A stretch of 64,000 nucleotides of DNA from Sipunculus nudus (lineage: Eukaryota > Annelida > Sipuncula > Golfingiida > Sipunculidae), in NCBI GenBank assembly GCA_026874595.1, contig CM049308.1:12914001-12978000 (forward strand), read 5' to 3'. Positions 25,951-35,692 of the stretch are shown here, one piece after another. Under the pieces are notes generated by a model that saw only the letters and a list, made by a program, of their open reading frames with translations, was not told the origin of the DNA and ran no database searches. A program made the translations under genes and the position numbers. Each line of letters starts with the position of its first letter. The first letter of the stretch is position 1.

Positions 25951-27330
25951 TAGCAAAGCCACCCGTCCGTTAACCGGGCACGTTTTGAAACCGTTCGACC
26001 TACGAATCCAAAATTTAGCACACAGTTAGATGTCCCCAAAATCTCCTACCATACTGAAAATTGGGCCTTTCTCTTCCCCCCCCCCCCCCCCCCCCATTCT
26101 GTTGACAGACCTGTACTATAAACGTGATAAATCTTATAATTTCACATTTTTTTCAGCAACGAGCAGTAACAACAGAGACTCCTCCCCCCCCCCCCCCACC
26201 CGTCCCTTCAATACATAGGACTAATAAACAAGATGAAACTTATAATTTTAATATTAATTTAATTCTTTTTGTTGAGACTTGGACAATTTTGATTAAAAAG
26301 AAAAAATTGTTTAGGAATTTAATCCTAATATTCAAATGTGATAAAATGTAAGGATCAAATGTAAGTGCTAATTGACAAGATTTAAGAAGATATAAATACT
26401 TTGTAGCTTTTCATTCATATCTTTCAATGTTGGCCGGGCCGTGGTGTGAATAACACTGTAAAACTTAGTTTTAAAATCAGGAATATTGGTCAAACGTTGT
26501 GGGATTAATTTTTAACTCATATGGCTATATATTTAACTTATATGGCCATATATTTATCTTTTGAAAACTTAATTACCTTCACACATTATTTGTTTATGAA
26601 ATGTAACTTTTATATAACACTTACCGAAGGCCCATCAATTTATTCTTGAAAACCTGTTGAATGTTAGGGAAAAGTGGGGGGGACTATTTCAGAGCTGGCT
26701 GCTGGCAAACCTGGTTAAATATACATGTTAAATAGTGTTCTTCCCTAAAATATTATGATATCTCCCAATATTTCGTTTTTAAACCGCTCGCTTATGCTCC
26801 TGTACACAATAAAAACCTGCAGCGGGCGCGATTAGTAGCGCAAAATATACACATAAACACTACGTCACATGGTGGTGTCACCGCGCAACTTCTAGGTTTA
26901 ATAAGCTTCCAGTCGGTGTTTCATCTTAATTATGTTTTCTTGGGAGCTGTCGATATGCGCAGGTCAAATCACGCGATCTTATTATTGTAAACAGACACAC
27001 ATGGACTGTGTTTACTCACACACAGAACAATAATAAAGTATAAAACAGATGAACTGGAGGGAGCTCGTGAGATAGTACACATAATATTGCAATTGTTGAT
27101 ATATCTTAAGGAAGTGTGAATAAATTATGCTGACCATTTCATGAGGATTTTAGTTGAAACAGTTGTGTTTTATGAAATTATGACATTCTTTTACAAATTT
27201 TCAGTTTCCCTCGGTAATATAAATGGTAACTGAGCAGACAATATGCTTCTTTACTTTTTACTCTTTTACTAAATGTACCTTTTTGGTTTTCTTTAGGTTT
27301 AAATTTTTATATTTCTCAAGCCTAAAGATA
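25951..27330. other. No gene recognised; two C-homopolymers
   Basis: C-tracts near 26,078-26,095 and 26,184-26,197 create proline-rich frames that are not coding. The rest is AT-rich without recognisable features. Confidence 0.5.
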
Positions 27331-27954
27331 AAAGCCGGCGATACACGAGGCGACATGTCACGCGACAAGTCGCAGGACAGGTTTGTTACGCGACAAGTCG
27401 CACCATGTATGAGGGTTAGTCGCAAGTTTTCATGAGTTGCGCGACATGTCGCAGAAGATGGAACTTGTTTCTTTTTCCTGCGACTTGTCGCGCGACATCA
27501 GGCCCAGTGTCGAGGGAAAAAGCAAGCGAATATATAACGATTGATCATGTTATCCTGTGATAATGTTACCGAACATGGTTTCACCGTGTCTGATGAGGGT
27601 GCTATGTGTTTTGCGTGGTCAACAGAAACTCAGAAGAAGTTGTTTAGCTATCCCAAGGTACCTATGCCTATTTTTCTTATGTATCTATATTAATAAAGAG
27701 AAACAAGATACAGTATGTCCTAGGCAGAATACAATTTTCGTCGCACGCACATATATAGATAAATATAATGTTACCATACAAAACAATGGTTGAATCCTGG
27801 AAGTTTTGTTTGATGCATGTAGTTTTTATCATAGTTTTGCAGGATATGTTGGAGAACATGTGCGTATGGACTGTTCATGTTTAGCGACATGTCATCGAAC
27901 ATTCTTATTCTGCCATTAATATGTCGCCTCGTGTAATCGTGTAAGGCCGGCTTT
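27331..27954. mobile_element. GCGACA/TGTCGC-rich inverted-repeat DNA element
   Basis: The ends AAAGCCGGC..ACACGAGGCGACAT and ATGTCGCCTCGTGT..GCCGGCTTT are inverted repeats. The left 180 bp carries at least six palindrome-like GCGACA(A/T)GTCGC motifs in both orientations, as expected of sub-terminal transposase-binding repeats. The interior has no transposase. The class is unassigned because the target duplication is not clear. Confidence 0.6.
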
Positions 27955-28932
27955 ACATTTATAAGCTAAAATAGGCCGGGGTATCAAGCACGCTTATCAG
28001 CTGCGCACGCGTTCTGTGATACATCGCCTACCTGTGTATGTGTGTGTGTATATATAAATATATATAATTGTACCTATGTTATTATATTTTAAAACCGAAT
28101 ACATATATAGTTGATAAAACCATTTGGCCATTTGAGTAGCAAATAAGGTTGTCTGGACTTATTTATGTACCTACCGTTCAGTGGCCCCGAACAGGTTGGC
28201 CAAGTACGTATATGCAGCAGGAATTGAGCCGTCATCCAGGCCACACTTAATTTCCCTTAATGCAAGCAGTGTACTGGATTAATTTGCATCTGATATTCTG
28301 ATACAGCCGTTCGTCACCTTAACGTCAAGATGCTTGTCAAGGAATTTGCAAGATATTCTTATCGTTATTCATATTATGGGTTCAATTTAAAAGCTCACTG
28401 CCTCACAATATGAATACGACCGGAAGAATAAGAGTGTTTAAGCATCACCTACGGCAAAAACAGCTTGAGGTTAGGTTTGTATTTCTGAACGCTAATCTAT
28501 TGAACAATCCGGTGATCATTTTTTGCTAAAGGGTTAACAGCCACAGGGGTCGTAATAACGAATAAAAAATGTAAAATTTATTCAGTAAAATTTTAATCTG
28601 ATTGTTCCCCTGCATCCCATGCGTGTACAATATAATCACTTTACAGATGTGAGGAATAATATATATTTCAGGTTCATTGTTGCCACGGAGGTAGCTTCTC
28701 CAAAGAGATATGGAACCTTTGCGTCACAGATTATGTGGGTTCAGGAGTAGGGAGATGGCCCATACTGTGATCTTGCTGTCGGCTGCTTCCATCCTGACCT
28801 ATTTTATTGCATTGGATGAGTCGATTCTTACTAATCAGAAGTCTTCCACTCTCCCTTTTAGGACTGAGTCAACTAAGGCTGATAAGGTGGGTTCTCTAAT
28901 TACTGAAACTAAGGCAAAAAAAAAAAAAGTTT
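27955..28932. other. Unassigned sequence ending in an A-tract
   Basis: 28,690-28,927 is a moderately GC-balanced stretch that ends in about 12 A next to a MITE end. It could be a short retrotransposed (SINE-like) sequence, but I see neither A/B boxes nor a target duplication, so this is only a possibility. The remainder shows nothing. Confidence 0.3.
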
Positions 28933-30760
28933 GGTTCTCAGGCATTTTTTTCCCGAAATCAAGGCGGCGGGTGATTTTTTTTTTCTTTCTTTCTTGCTCT
29001 TTTTATGCCCCCGCCACAAAGTGGGCGGGGCATATAGTTTTACCCATGTCCGTCCTTCCGTCCTTCCGAAATAAAACAGTTGTACGGACTTTTTTTGCAA
29101 TGCCTGCAGATATTGGCCTCATTTTTGGTGTGTGGGCAGATAATGACCAGTTACAGATCGAGTTCGCGTTTCGTCCCAGTTGACCTACTTTTGACCATTT
29201 TACGGCTCCTAAACTTAGAAAATTTCATGAAAAATAGAAATTTTCATGACAAATACACATGTACGGACTTTTTTTCGCAATGCCTGCAGATATTGGCCTG
29301 AATTTTGGTGTGTGGGCAGATAATGACTAGTTACAGATTGAGTTCATGTTTTGTCCCAGTTGACCTACTTTTGACCGTTTTACGGCTCCTTAACTTAGAA
29401 AATTTCATGAAAAATATAAATTTTCATGACTAATACACATGTACGGACTTTTTTTCGCAATGCCTGCAGATATTGGCCTGATTTTTGGTCTGTGGGCAGA
29501 TAATGACTAGTTACAGATGGAGTTCGCGTTTAGTCCCAGTTGACCTACTTTTGACCATTTTACGGCTCCTGAACTTAGAAAATTTCATGAAAATATAAAT
29601 TTTCATGACAAATACACATGTACTGACTTTTTTTGCAATGCCTGCAGATATTGGCCTGATTTTTGGTGTGTAGGCAGATAATGACCAGTTTCAAAAAAGA
29701 GTTTGCGTTTCGTCCCAGTTGACCTACTTTTGACAGTTTTACGGCTCCTTAACTTAGAAAATTTCATGAAAAAATATTAATTTTCATGACAAATACACAT
29801 GTACGGACTTTTTTTCACAATGCCTGCAGATATTGGCCTCATTTTTGGTGTGTGGGCAGATAATGACCAGTTACAGATTGAGTTCATGTTTTGTCCCAGT
29901 TGACCTACTTTTGACCGTTTCACGGTGGTCTAACATAGAAAATTTCATAAAAAAGTGCACATGTACGGACTTTTTTTCGCAATGCCTGCAGATACGGGCT
30001 TGATTTTTGGTGTGTAGGCAGATAATGACCAGTTACTGATCAAGTTCTTGTTTTGTCTCAGTTGACCTACTTTTGACCATTTGACTGCTCCTGAACATAG
30101 AAAGTTTCATGAAAAATAGAAATTTTCATAACAAATGCATATGTACAACCTTTTTTTCCTCAATGCCTGCAGATACCACCCTGATTTTTTATGTGTGAGC
30201 AGATAATGACAGTTGCAGATCGAGTTTGCGTTTCATCCCGGTTAACCTATTTTTCATTGTCTTATGGCTCCTAAACATAGAAAATTTCATGAAAGACAGA
30301 AATTTTTATAGAAAATGCACATGTATGGACTTTTTTTCACAGTGCCTGCAGATACTGGCCTGATTTTTGGTGTGTTGCTTGATAATGACCAGTAACAGAT
30401 CGAGTTTGCATTTTGCCCTTGTTGACCTACTTTTGACCATATGACACCTCCTGAACTTAAAAATTTTTTCAAAATTTAACAAATGTTTCTAATTTGCCCC
30501 AGGCGGGGGCATTCGTGTCGTTCCGACACATCTAGTTTTTGTATGTTTCGATATAAATGTCATATGACCAGTAAAAACAGGAATACAACACGTTATTTGC
30601 TAAACAGGTAAAAGCACTACATAAGAAAGGAAATTTCATCAAAATTGCATTATTTATTGACAGTAGTGTTTGAGTGACTAGAGCTCAAAATTGGTAAGTT
30701 TCTAATGAAAATTTAAATAAAAAATGTGATGCGGGGGGGGGGGGGGGGCTAACGATTCCC
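28933..30760. mobile_element. Third MITE copy, split by a pearl-like element
   Basis: The left part, 28,933-29,005, starts GGTTCTCAGGCATTTTT. The right part, 30,536-30,760, resumes with TTTTGTATGTTTCGATA and the conserved AGGTAAAAGCACTACATAA interior. It ends in a G-run where the right terminus should be. The interruption shows that the pearl-like element inserted later. Confidence 0.75.
29006..30535 (+). mobile_element. pearl-like (Helentron-associated) element with eight ~180-bp repeats
   Basis: Starts TGCCCCCGCCACAAAG with a CCCCGCC/GGGCGGGG hairpin. It then carries eight direct repeats of ~180 bp, each with ACATGTACGGACTTTTTTT, AATGCCTGCAGATA, GATTTTTGGTGTG and GTTGACCTACTTTTGACC. It ends GGCGGGGGCATT, a GTGTCG/CGACAC hairpin and ATCTAG, next to T. 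Inverted sub-terminal repeats, a central minisatellite and a 3' hairpin before CTAG match the pearl elements described from bivalves and the wider DINE/HINE group, which are moved by Helentrons. There is no coding capacity. It inserted into the T-rich part of a MITE. Confidence 0.7.
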
Positions 30761-32062
30761 CGGTGCATCGATACATCCCGAAACAAAGTCAAATATTGTA
30801 TCTGTGACGTCAGATGTAACTGTATACGTTGCAAGAATTCTAAATCATCCAATGGAAAGAGATTTCCGACATTGCATACGGGTATTCGGGAACGCTTTGA
30901 ACAGCATCTGATTGGCTATTTTTTAATTAATTCATTAATTTTATCATTTTTTTTTATTTTCCTTCATATTACTCTGTATTGGAACTTTAATCATCAACTT
31001 TAATCTCATAAAACTTTAAACATAAATTTTATGAGATAACGTTTTTTCTATTTCTATAAATCTCTAAGGGAGATAATTAGCCTGTAACCCTTACTCGTAT
31101 TGTAATTGTAACGTGAGCAAAGTATCGTGTTACGTGTTGTGTCATGAGCTGTTATATACCGTTACAGCCATAATAGTAACTGACAGGAAATAGGCAAATG
31201 TGGATGGGCCAAAATCTCAATAACAACTGATTATTGGGTCCAAGTGACCGTAATTTTACTGATAAGGGTTATTAGGTTTTAGTTAATGAAACCCAAGTGT
31301 TTAGCCTGATATTTTCAAGCAAAAATGCTTACGTTATATAAAGTAAGCCATGCATGAGTCAGCGAAAATTTAGGTGATTATTTTATTAGTACATTTGAAA
31401 CGTTCAAGCTAAGATTCCGTACGGAATGCGGGATGCGGATAAAATTAGAATTCACTTAATAAATAAGGTGAGATTCCGGCATGCGGAATGCGTGTCCGGC
31501 GAAAATCGCTTTATGTAGCTTTTCTTTTTGCCGGTTCCGCATGGTATCCAGGAGCAACACATAAAAAACATGCATGCTGCCGTGCAGGGTTCACATGATA
31601 TCTCAACATGCATTCCGCAAATAAGAAGTCTAAGATTTACGCGCTTTCGCGGAGAAGGCAGTCAGTAAGTGTACAACCAGTACGCTTTAGTGTCGTCTGC
31701 CAAAGTTTTTTTTTCAGGGGTGGGGGGGGGGGGGGGGGGGGGGGCATTTGGCTGAAAAATAACAAACTTACCATAAATTTTAATTACTGATCAAAATGAC
31801 ATAACTAATGACACCTTCATTGATTCTATAGAGGCCATGGGCCAAATTGAATACCAGCTGATCATGAAAAACAATTACTCATCTATTATCTACTCAGAAC
31901 TTATAAGTGAAACGTTACTAGAAGATCATTGCTGAAATAGTCGTTTATTAATTTAAAGGATAATAAATTTACAAAGTATAGGTTTAATGAATAATATCTC
32001 GAGGAACATTCCTATCATTATATGTTTCAGCTTAAGGCTATATTTGGGCCTGCGTATACTAG

Positions 32063-32131
<69 letters not shown>

Positions 32132-32303
32132 TCAGTTTAAGCGACCCTACGGTCAACACCGCCTTAGCTGTATTCCTGACTTTTACGTTCCCCCCCCCCC
32201 CCCACACACACACATACACACCCGAACTTTTTATTGTCAGGGGTTGCCGACTCGCAGGTTCTCTCGTCAAACTCGAACTCAAGGCAGACGTTAAGACGAT
32301 GTT
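30761..32303. other. No gene; simple sequence
   Basis: Contains a G-tract near 31,716-31,743, (TA)n at 32,061-32,128, a C-tract near 32,190 followed by (CA)n, and repeated GCATGCGGAATGCG-like words near 31,420-31,545. The boundary with the macro-element is abrupt at 32,304. Confidence 0.55.
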
Positions 32304-32400
32304 TAGATAGATAGAACTAGTATTTTGAGTCACTAGACAGACACGGTTGAGGTGGTCTGGGACCACCGCCCCGGCCTGTCTCTTTAGACTATAATTTTGA
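32304..32400 (-). other. 3'-terminal hairpin module of M1 (type I)
   Basis: Read on the minus strand: GTCTAAAGAGACAGGCC, a perfect GGTGGTC/GACCACC hairpin with loop CCA, CTCAACCGTGTCTGTC, then ACTAGTTC and the (TATC)n tail. The outer AGAC and GTCT can also pair. The same layout with different stem sequences ends G1, G2 and G3. In non-LTR elements a 3' structure of this kind is where the reverse transcriptase binds its template; that role here is inferred. Confidence 0.7.
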
Positions 32401-32681
32401 TGTCGAAAATTGCCACACAAGCCAAGCCAAGGAGCCGCGAAAGCCACCAGCACGCACCCGCACCGGTGACCGTGAAAGCTACATCATCCACACCGACAAA
32501 GCCCCGAGCGGGCCACTCACCGCACGGATATCATCAGCAAAGCCGCTGCCCCCACGATCCCGGTCGCGAGCGACATCCCCGAGCAGAGTGCGCACCACAA
32601 CAGAGAGACCCCAACACAAGCAGGGAAACCCAGATCGCCGCCAGAACAACCTCTACCGCGAAGAGCCGGACTTCCTGTGAC
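32401..32681. other. GC-rich module of M1
   Basis: About 280 bp of markedly higher GC than its surroundings, present also in M2 (46,128-46,412). In M3 most of it is replaced by a 95-bp unit. Both strands are partly open and neither resembles a known protein. The few differences between copies give amino-acid changes in the plus frame, so there is no sign of coding constraint. Confidence 0.5.
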
Positions 32682-32728
32682 TTGGGTCGGGCAGGCTGTC
32701 TTGGCTTGGTCTTCAGCTGGTCCCCGAT

Positions 32729-32934
32729 CAGTGGGCCTAAAGTTGTCTGTCTGCCCACTGTCAGGGATTCTTGGCTTGTCTTGCTAGTCTTGACTTGGGT
32801 TCCGGCTGTCGGGGTGGTCTTGTCTTCTCTTGGCTTGTCCTAGGGCTACCAGTCTTGACTTGTCTTGAGGCTTGGTCTTGGGTCTTGGTCTTGTGGCAGG
32901 CAGCGGACCTAAAGTTGTCTGTCTGTCCGCTGCC
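32729..32934. other. Two hairpins with the same 16-base loop and different stems
   Basis: Hairpin 1 (32,729-32,760): CAGTGGGC / GCCCACTG. Hairpin 2 (32,899-32,934): GGCAGCGGAC / GTCCGCTGCC. Both enclose the identical loop CTAAAGTTGTCTGTCT. Copies lie at 46,458-46,489 and 46,629-46,664 in M2, and at 51,107-51,138 and 51,277-51,312 in M3. Fully paired but unrelated stems around one loop argue for structural constraint. Between them lie GTCTTG/GGCTTG-rich short repeats. Confidence 0.8.
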
Positions 32935-32954
32935 AGGTCGATTAGTGATTGATT

Positions 32955-33002
32955 AGTCCTAAATAGGACTGTTGGGGGGGGGGGGTAGTCCTAAAAAGGA
33001 CT
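32955..33002. other. Two AGTCCTAAA-AGGACT hairpins
   Basis: AGTCCTAAATAGGACTGTTGG at 32,955 and AGTCCTAAAAAGGACTGTTGG at 32,987, separated by a G-run. Copies occur in M2 (46,685; 46,712) and M3 (51,333; 51,362). The version AGTCCTAAAGAGGACTGTTG in M2 at 46,712 is identical to the motif in the 5' UTR of both Jockey-type elements (43,181 and 58,602). Confidence 0.8.
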
Positions 33003-33366
33003 GTTGGGGGTCTTGTCTGGTCTGTCTGGAGCTGTCCCGGTGTAGGTCTGGGTAGTCGTCTTGGAAGTTGCTGTCAGTGGGCGGATGGGGTGTGCGCTCG
33101 TCTGGGTGCCCTCTATTCTTCCGCTGGTGGTGTGGGGGGGCTGCCGCAGTACTTGCGCGTCGGTGTCGGATGCTGCTGTTGGTGGTTGTCAGGGGTAGTA
33201 GTTGTCCTTTGTGGGGGTGGGGGGGCCGTAGATTTCTTTATAATTTTATAAGTATCACATGGGATTTTTTAAGAAAATACCTCATGATCATTTACCCTTA
33301 TATTGTCCTAAATGAGATATCTATATGAGATATCTTTATAGTTAGAAATCTAGCCGGCCGGTGGAG

Positions 33367-33485
33367 CTCTCAGTTTGTACTTTTATATTAAGTATCACAT
33401 AAATATTTATAAGAAATATTTACGATCATGTACTTTTATAGGAAATACTTATAAGAAGTATTTTTATATAAGCGCAGACTGAGAG
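33367..33485. other. Long AT-rich stem-loop
   Basis: CTCTCAGT at 33,367-33,374 pairs with ACTGAGAG at 33,478-33,485. Inside, TTTTATATTAAGTATCA-type and AAGTATTTTTATATAAG-type stretches are complementary, giving an extended imperfect stem. It is conserved in M2 (about 47,098-47,216) and M3 (about 51,742-51,860). Confidence 0.65.
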
Positions 33486-33766
33486 AAAAGGGGGCGGGGG
33501 TAGTTGAGGCTAGTGGCGGCATCAGTTTCCATCCACTTGCTAGTGGCCGGCTTCAGTTTCCATGCCACTGGTCTGCCGGAGATGCTGTAAATTACTAATA
33601 AGATCTATAATTATACCTTATATATGAGCGTCGGATAACCAGATATTGCGTCGATATTGTGAAAAATACAAAAACAAAAGGGAGAAAAACCGGTAAAAAT
33701 CATAAAAAACGTGGGTTAGTGTGCATGAAAAAATGATGAGTGAGGTGGTGTATTTACATGAATTGT

Positions 33767-33770
<4 letters not shown>

Positions 33771-33805
<35 letters not shown>
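33771..33805. repeat. Poly-T tract of variable length in the macro-element
   Basis: 35 T in M1; the equivalent tracts are 46 T in M2 (47,502-47,547) and 22 T in M3 (52,147-52,168), in otherwise near-identical flanks. On the element strand this is an internal poly(A). It may mark an old fused 3' end, or it may be slippage-prone simple sequence. Confidence 0.9.
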
Positions 33806-33806
<1 letters not shown>

Positions 33807-33958
33807 TTAAAAGTTAATGGTGTATAAAACAGCATGGTGCATTTTTTGTACATGGGTTTAGTATGGCTCTATTCTAATTTGGGGTGTATTAGTATTGGTT
33901 AGTGGATCGGTGTTGTGTCGGTGAGTATGTATTTTCCAGAGTTGTGTCTTGTTTTAAT

Positions 33959-34560
33959 CTCCGGCAATAATAGTGTCCCGGTTTGGGCACTTTGCCTTCG
34001 ATTTGTGTTATTATTGTTCTTTAATAAAGTATTGTGTATTGCTGAGTATTAGCTGTTCTGTGTTCCTTGTAGTTTTTGCTTTTATTTTGTTTGGTTTTTA
34101 TTTTATGGAAAGGTAAAACGCGTCTCGTCCGAGCCGGCGAATTACTCATCCCGTATCAGGTGACGTTAGGTGTGTTGTTTAATTGAAGATGTTATGAATA
34201 AATCTCCGACAATAGTAGTGACCCGGTTTGGGCACTTTGTCTTTGATTTATGTCATTATTGTTCTTTATTAAAATATTGTGTATTACTGAGTGTTAGTTG
34301 TTCTATGTTCCTTGTAGTTTCTGCTTTTATTCTGTTTGGTTTTTATTTTTATTTTTGTGGGAAGGTAAAACGCGTCTCGACCGAGCCTGCGAATTACTCA
34401 TCCCATATTTGGTGATGTTTGGTATGTTGTTCAATTGAAGATGTAATGAATAAATCTCAGACAATAGTAGTGACCCGGTTTGGGCACTTTGTCTTTGATT
34501 CATGTTGTTGTGGGTTTTAATAAAGTTTTAGCTTAATATAAGGATGTTGTTTTGTTGTTT
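33959..34560. repeat. ~250-bp tandem repeat, three units
   Basis: Units begin near 33,959, 34,204 and 34,456, with periods of about 245 and 252. Each holds ACAATAGTAGTG(A/T)CCCGG, TTTGGGCACTTTG, TTTATTTTATGG-type sequence, GGTAAAACGCGTCTCG and GCGAATTACTCATCCC. M2 carries the same set (47,699-48,300). In M3 it is split by the second Jockey-type element and has an extra partial duplication at 59,277-59,480. Confidence 0.85.
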
Positions 34561-34895
34561 TTAAGGTGTTAGGGAGGTTGTATTTTTCTAGACTGGTAAG
34601 TGGATGTTTTTGGGCGGGGGCGGTTTGCGCTCTTTTATGTGCTCTCTAATTTTTGTGTTTGTACTGGGAGGGGGGGGGGGGACGAGTGTAGTGAGGTTTG
34701 TTTACTGTGAGAGTTGTGTTTTTTGTTCGTGTGTGGTTTTTCTTTGTTGTCATGTCGGGGCGAGTGCTTTATTTTATTTTGAGTGTGGGTTTTATTATCG
34801 TTTTGTTAGGAAATGGGTGGTTTTTGTGGTTTATTTTTATTGTTATATTGTTTGGGAGTCGGTTTGGTCGGGGGGCGGGGCTGATATGTTAATTA

Positions 34896-35223
34896 GGGGA
34901 TGCCAGCTGCAGGGGAGTACAGGTATTGTGTTCCTCTGCAGCTAGGATCCGATGATTAATTGATGGTCGGGGTGTTTTTTCTATTTTCCTATGCCTAATA
35001 GTTTTAAAGATATTTATTTATTTTCGTCAAAATTTCGTAGGGTTTTAGTATGGATAGAGTTTTTTGGGTTCCGTAAATTTCGAGTTTATATTATTATTTC
35101 AAGTATGTTTGTTTCGTTCCTAAACTTTGTACGGGCCGTAGTTTTGATGGAAAGTTTGTATGAAAAGATGGGGCGTATTCGAGGGTCGTGGGTCAGTTAG
35201 TGTAGGTCGCGGCCCCGGCCTAG
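34896..35223. repeat. Monomer A of M1
   Basis: Begins with the type II hairpin at 34,896-34,950 (GGGGATGCCAGCTGCAG.. ..CTGCAGCTAGGATCC). It continues through GGTCGGGGTGTTTTTTC and GTACGGGCCGTAGTTTT to GGTCGCGGCCCCGGCCTAG. It is homologous along its length to monomers B and C, and is repeated in M2 (48,637-48,964) and M3 (59,798-60,125). The last 15 bases are the target of G1 and, in M2, of G3. Confidence 0.8.
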
Positions 35224-35325
35224 ACTAGACTAGATCTTGTAATTATAGTCATCAGACATCTCAGTTGAGATAAGCTGAGCTTGATCGCCCTGGATGTCTC
35301 TTTAGACTAGAAGTTCTTAATCCCT
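35224..35325 (-). other. 3'-terminal module of G1 (type I)
   Basis: On the minus strand: GTCTAAAGAGACATCCAGG, an imperfect CTCAG/CTGAG hairpin, CTCAACTGAGATGTCTGATGA, then ATCTAGTCTAG tail units. It keeps the AAAGAGAC box, the CTCAAC box and GTCTG of M1 while the stem differs. The 3' UTR just upstream (35,457-35,530) also carries CTGCAGCTGGGATCCCC, close to one arm of the type II hairpins. Confidence 0.65.
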
Positions 35326-35692
35326 TTAAATAAAGGTTTCAAGTTTTCCAAGATCGAAATAAAGTTGAAATTTTGAAATCGAAAAATTTAAGATCGAAAA
35401 ATCGTTCCGTTCGCAGTGCTTTAGACGAGAATGCCACATGTCTGTATTAGTCGACCAGGGGGGATCCCAGCTGCAGCGGTAGGAAGTCTGTTTTCTATGG
35501 ATGTACAATAGAGTGGATCCTAGCTGCACTGGAATAAAATTTCGCTTTTCTTCGTTATTGATTTTTAGAGTTCGTTTGTTCCTGGTCAGCCAACCGTGAG
35601 ACACTTCAATATCGTTTTACAATCTTGCTCGGAGCTTTGTTTGCGCTTTGTTTATACTTCTGGAGCCGTGAGAACTTTCATTGTTTACTGTG

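Noticed and set aside
28710-29183. 157-codon plus-strand frame as a host gene
   Set aside because: It runs from unassigned sequence through an A-tract, a MITE end and a pearl-like element, so it cannot be one protein.
29080-30500. Regular repeats considered as a CRISPR array
   Set aside because: The units are ~180-bp direct repeats with no short repeat/unique spacer alternation, in eukaryotic DNA inside a transposable element.
32397-32843. Plus-strand 148-codon Ser/Thr/His/Arg-rich frame in the GC-rich module
   Set aside because: It is not kept in M3, and the differences between M1 and M2 are replacement changes. It runs on into GTCTTG repeats and has no family resemblance.
34604-34945. 113-codon plus-strand frame recurring at 48,336 and 59,506
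   Set aside because: Its start and length shift with a G-run between copies, and the translation is low-complexity Gly/Cys/Phe/Val. It runs into the type II hairpin. Repetition comes from the macro-element, not from coding constraint.
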